Assembly: GCA_013399305.1 (NCBI GenBank)
Contig: VXAI01000092.1
Span: forward strand, 1,776,231-1,840,230
Direction: 5' to 3'
Length of the DNA stretch: 64,000 nucleotides
From: Rostratula benghalensis
Taxonomy: Eukaryota > Chordata > Aves > Charadriiformes > Rostratulidae
The translations under genes and the position numbers were made by a program. Shown one piece after another: positions 61,500 to 64,000 of the stretch. Under the pieces are notes generated by a model. That model saw nothing but the letters and a program-made list of their open reading frames with translations, was not told the DNA's origin and did no database searches. Numbering within the stretch: position 1 is the stretch's first letter; each line of letters starts with the position of its first letter.

Positions 61500-64000
61500 C
61501 TGTGGATAAATGAACAGGGAGAGGCGGGGAGAGAGAAAGGCAAGTGGTTACAAACACTAAGGATTTAACTCACATGTTCACAGTCCAGACCCCAGACTGT
61601 CAGTTCTAAACAAGCACTACTCTTTAGTGATCACACACCTATTAACATCACTATTAACTGAAATACTCTGAGATATTTTTTTTTCTTTCTATACTTCTCT
61701 TTAGCATAAGCAGCATACAAAAAGCAATTGACTGGAAGTTTATGATTACGTGAGGGGCTGCTCATCCAGGAGCACGCACCAATAACAGACAATTTCTCTT
61801 TATATCTACATCACTGTGATCCAGCCCCTACCAGATATAAGTCCCTTTTCAGTGCTGGCCAACCAATAGCCTCCCTGTTGGGTGAACTAGAACTGTGCTT
61901 TGGATGTTTCCCTACTGGATGTAAATTTACTAAAATTCTAAAATAGGCTCCTTTGCTTGCTTCATACGGATTTTAATGAGAAAATTAACATGAAACAGCA
62001 TTTCAAACCATCTGAGAATCCACACATTTAGTTTATGGGTAGACCCAGGTCCACGATACAGTATCAGAGAATTTGGGGAGAAATGCCAGAGGAAAAATTG
62101 CAGTATTATTCTGTTGGATCACTAACTATTTTTCCTTCTTGTTTTTTTTATCTCGCTGATCCAGCTGCAGATTTGAAAAATAGTTAAACTGAAACTACAG
62201 CAGTGGGAACAGAAAGACCACCATCAGCAACCAAATATGAAGGTAGGACACACTCAAATGTATAAACAAAACAATAGGCTGTTTTCAACAAGAACTCAAA
62301 AAATGGTAAGAGCTTTTTGTGCTGCATTTATACGTTCCTTCCATTATAACTGTCAAGAATACTTGGGTTAAGCACATTGTACAGTAAGACATCTATTACA
62401 GTTAAAGAAGTGGTAAATCAACAGACAGAAGTATGCTACAACTGAAAGGTGTTTGTGTTCTACTGAAGGGTGATGAGAACACTTAAGAGAAATAGATACT
62501 ATAGATTTTCATTCCATCAAAATGGTCTTGTAACAAACATCCTAACAGGTATTCCTTTTTGAAAAGCTTCATCTTAATTAGAACTGTGTAATATCCAGCA
62601 GGCCAGTAGCACTGGCCTTGTTCATGCCTTCTATCACTTACTGTCCATCTGTTGAGAGTGATGCTACAGTACAGTTTCATATTAATGCAAAGCACTGCTT
62701 TTAATTGTTCCCATGGTTAGGCTGTTCAAATTCAGTCCACACTGTTAGCAGCGTTTCTTGATCACGGCAGATATGAATAATCTATCTCCTTGCTTTTAAT
62801 TACTTCAGAAGTTACATTTTGAATTATTTTCTGGATAGTTAAAGCACAGGAAGAGTCCAACAAACAGGAACTCCTAGTATTGCTCTATTTTTTCTAGCAG
62901 AGTACAGAAACAAGCAGCATCAAAGTGAATACTGACTCAATGCACATTTCCCACCATTAGACCAGACTATAGATGAATATTCTAGTGCAGTTCTTAGTTG
63001 AATATCTATGATCACACAATATCTACTTATTGGCATAAATTACACTACTGTGTTCAGTGTCAGCTTTGAACCAAGGATGATGGTTGCTCTAATCCTTAAC
63101 AATTTTTCAGAGCCAGAAGGCAAACATTCAGCATCATATTTCCCTTCAGCTTGCAAAAAAATGCTTACATTCTTTCTCTTGGATGAAACAGAGAGAAGTT
63201 CATCTTTCTTTCTCTCTTCATAATGCAGAACTTGAAAATTCTTCCACCAAATTTATCAAATCATTTAAAATGTGCCATCTTTAAGACTCTACAATTACCA
63301 TCTAGAGCTGGGAAAATTTCCTTTTCTATATATAAATATCTCAGTTCCTAAATGATTTAAATACAGATTTCAGTAACGTGCCCGTATTCAAATGCTCATC
63401 TCCAAAATACCAATATAGTTGATCTGTAACTGCTAAGATGTTTGTGCACAAGCAGAGCAAGGTTATTTGATTCTAACTGTGAATTAAGTAGTCAGATGAA
63501 CTGTGTGATTAATCAGTTATGTTCAGCACTACAGCACCATCCATACCAAACCCAGAAAGACAGGTTACTCTGCCATGATCATTAAAAAAATCCAATGCCT
63601 TTTTAAAAATTGCGTATGTTACAGCCTGTCCTTAGGAATCATAATGCATGTTTCAAGGAGTGGGATCCTCCCTAAGTAAGGAGGTTTAGGCTTAAAGAAA
63701 GTACCACCAGCTCCTGCTCAACACCAGTAAAACTAAGCAAAACCAGAGTTACTATCTTTTGTATGTCCATTGGATGTTACAGTCATGAGTTGAAGACAGT
63801 AACAGATCCGTCCAGGAAGGAGACAAGCCAGTGAAAGAGGTGAATATTTAAGCCCAGCCAAACCCAAGGAGACACGTGTAATGTTCTCCAGGGTACCTTT
63901 AAAACAAGAGTAGAAACCCCTTCAATTACACTGCAGCATGCTCTGCTCTCATCTCAATTAAATGCTGAGAAAGGGGTATTCTTTCCAGTGGTGTAGTGCA
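61500..64000 (-). other. PTDSS1: PTDSS1 intron, continues past right edge
   Basis: At least 2.5 kb without any stretch encoding the preceding part of PTDSS1 (the YAYLTDTQCKR...CWVFG region expected from the human protein). The upstream exon must therefore lie outside the window. No repeats recognised. Confidence 0.8.

Noticed and set aside
1..64000. CRISPR array, prokaryotic operon, phage or defence system
   Set aside because: The window has spliced vertebrate exons, CR1 LINEs and ERV remnants. No regularly spaced repeats or operon-like gene packing occur.

Overview
This is a stretch of bird genome, most likely a passerine or a related neoavian bird. The evidence is several CR1 LINE copies with the typical avian 3' end (runs of ATTCTATGATTCT), a solo ERV LTR of the avian TGTC...GACA type, a sparse gene layout with long non-coding DNA, and vertebrate splice-site structure. 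The species cannot be fixed from the sequence alone.

The only gene that can be identified with confidence lies at the right end on the minus strand. Four consecutive coding exons (61499-61400, 60279-60211, 59684-59615, 58236-58124) encode the last ~115 residues of phosphatidylserine synthase 1 (PTDSS1) up to its stop codon. They are in phase and have GT/AG borders. A long 3' UTR runs leftward, with possible poly(A) signals near 56429 and 55201. The 5' part of the gene lies beyond position 64000.

The left edge (1-240) is very CpG-rich, with GGA-repeat/GA-rich sequence on the minus strand. It looks like a promoter and first exon. In the amniote gene order that I recall (UQCRB-MTERF3-PTDSS1-SDC2-CPQ), the next gene downstream of PTDSS1 on the same strand is SDC2 (syndecan-2). 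I therefore infer that the left edge is the SDC2 promoter/5' UTR on the minus strand. No SDC2 coding sequence is inside the window.

The ~55 kb between is a gene desert. It holds CR1 fragments in both orientations (2.4, 14.1, 15.3, 23.8-24.2, 24.7-25.7, 31.5, 34.8, 43.6-43.9 and 47.6-48.2 kb), one solo ERV LTR (45.95-46.52 kb, 569 bp, minus, with an imperfect 5-bp target duplication), one ERV-derived fragment (54.0-54.6 kb, plus), simple repeats, an assembly gap inside a GATG/GATA microsatellite (Ns at 41933-41987), and AT-rich unique blocks that could be regulatory elements of the flanking genes. One possible unrecognised coding exon with a membrane segment is flagged at 4987-5241 (minus). 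I found no multi-gene operon-like or defence-like system. The most useful leads are a tandem NAGNAG acceptor before the last PTDSS1 exon, an in-frame cryptic acceptor that would give PTDSS1 a different acidic C-terminus, and the orphan membrane-segment exon.
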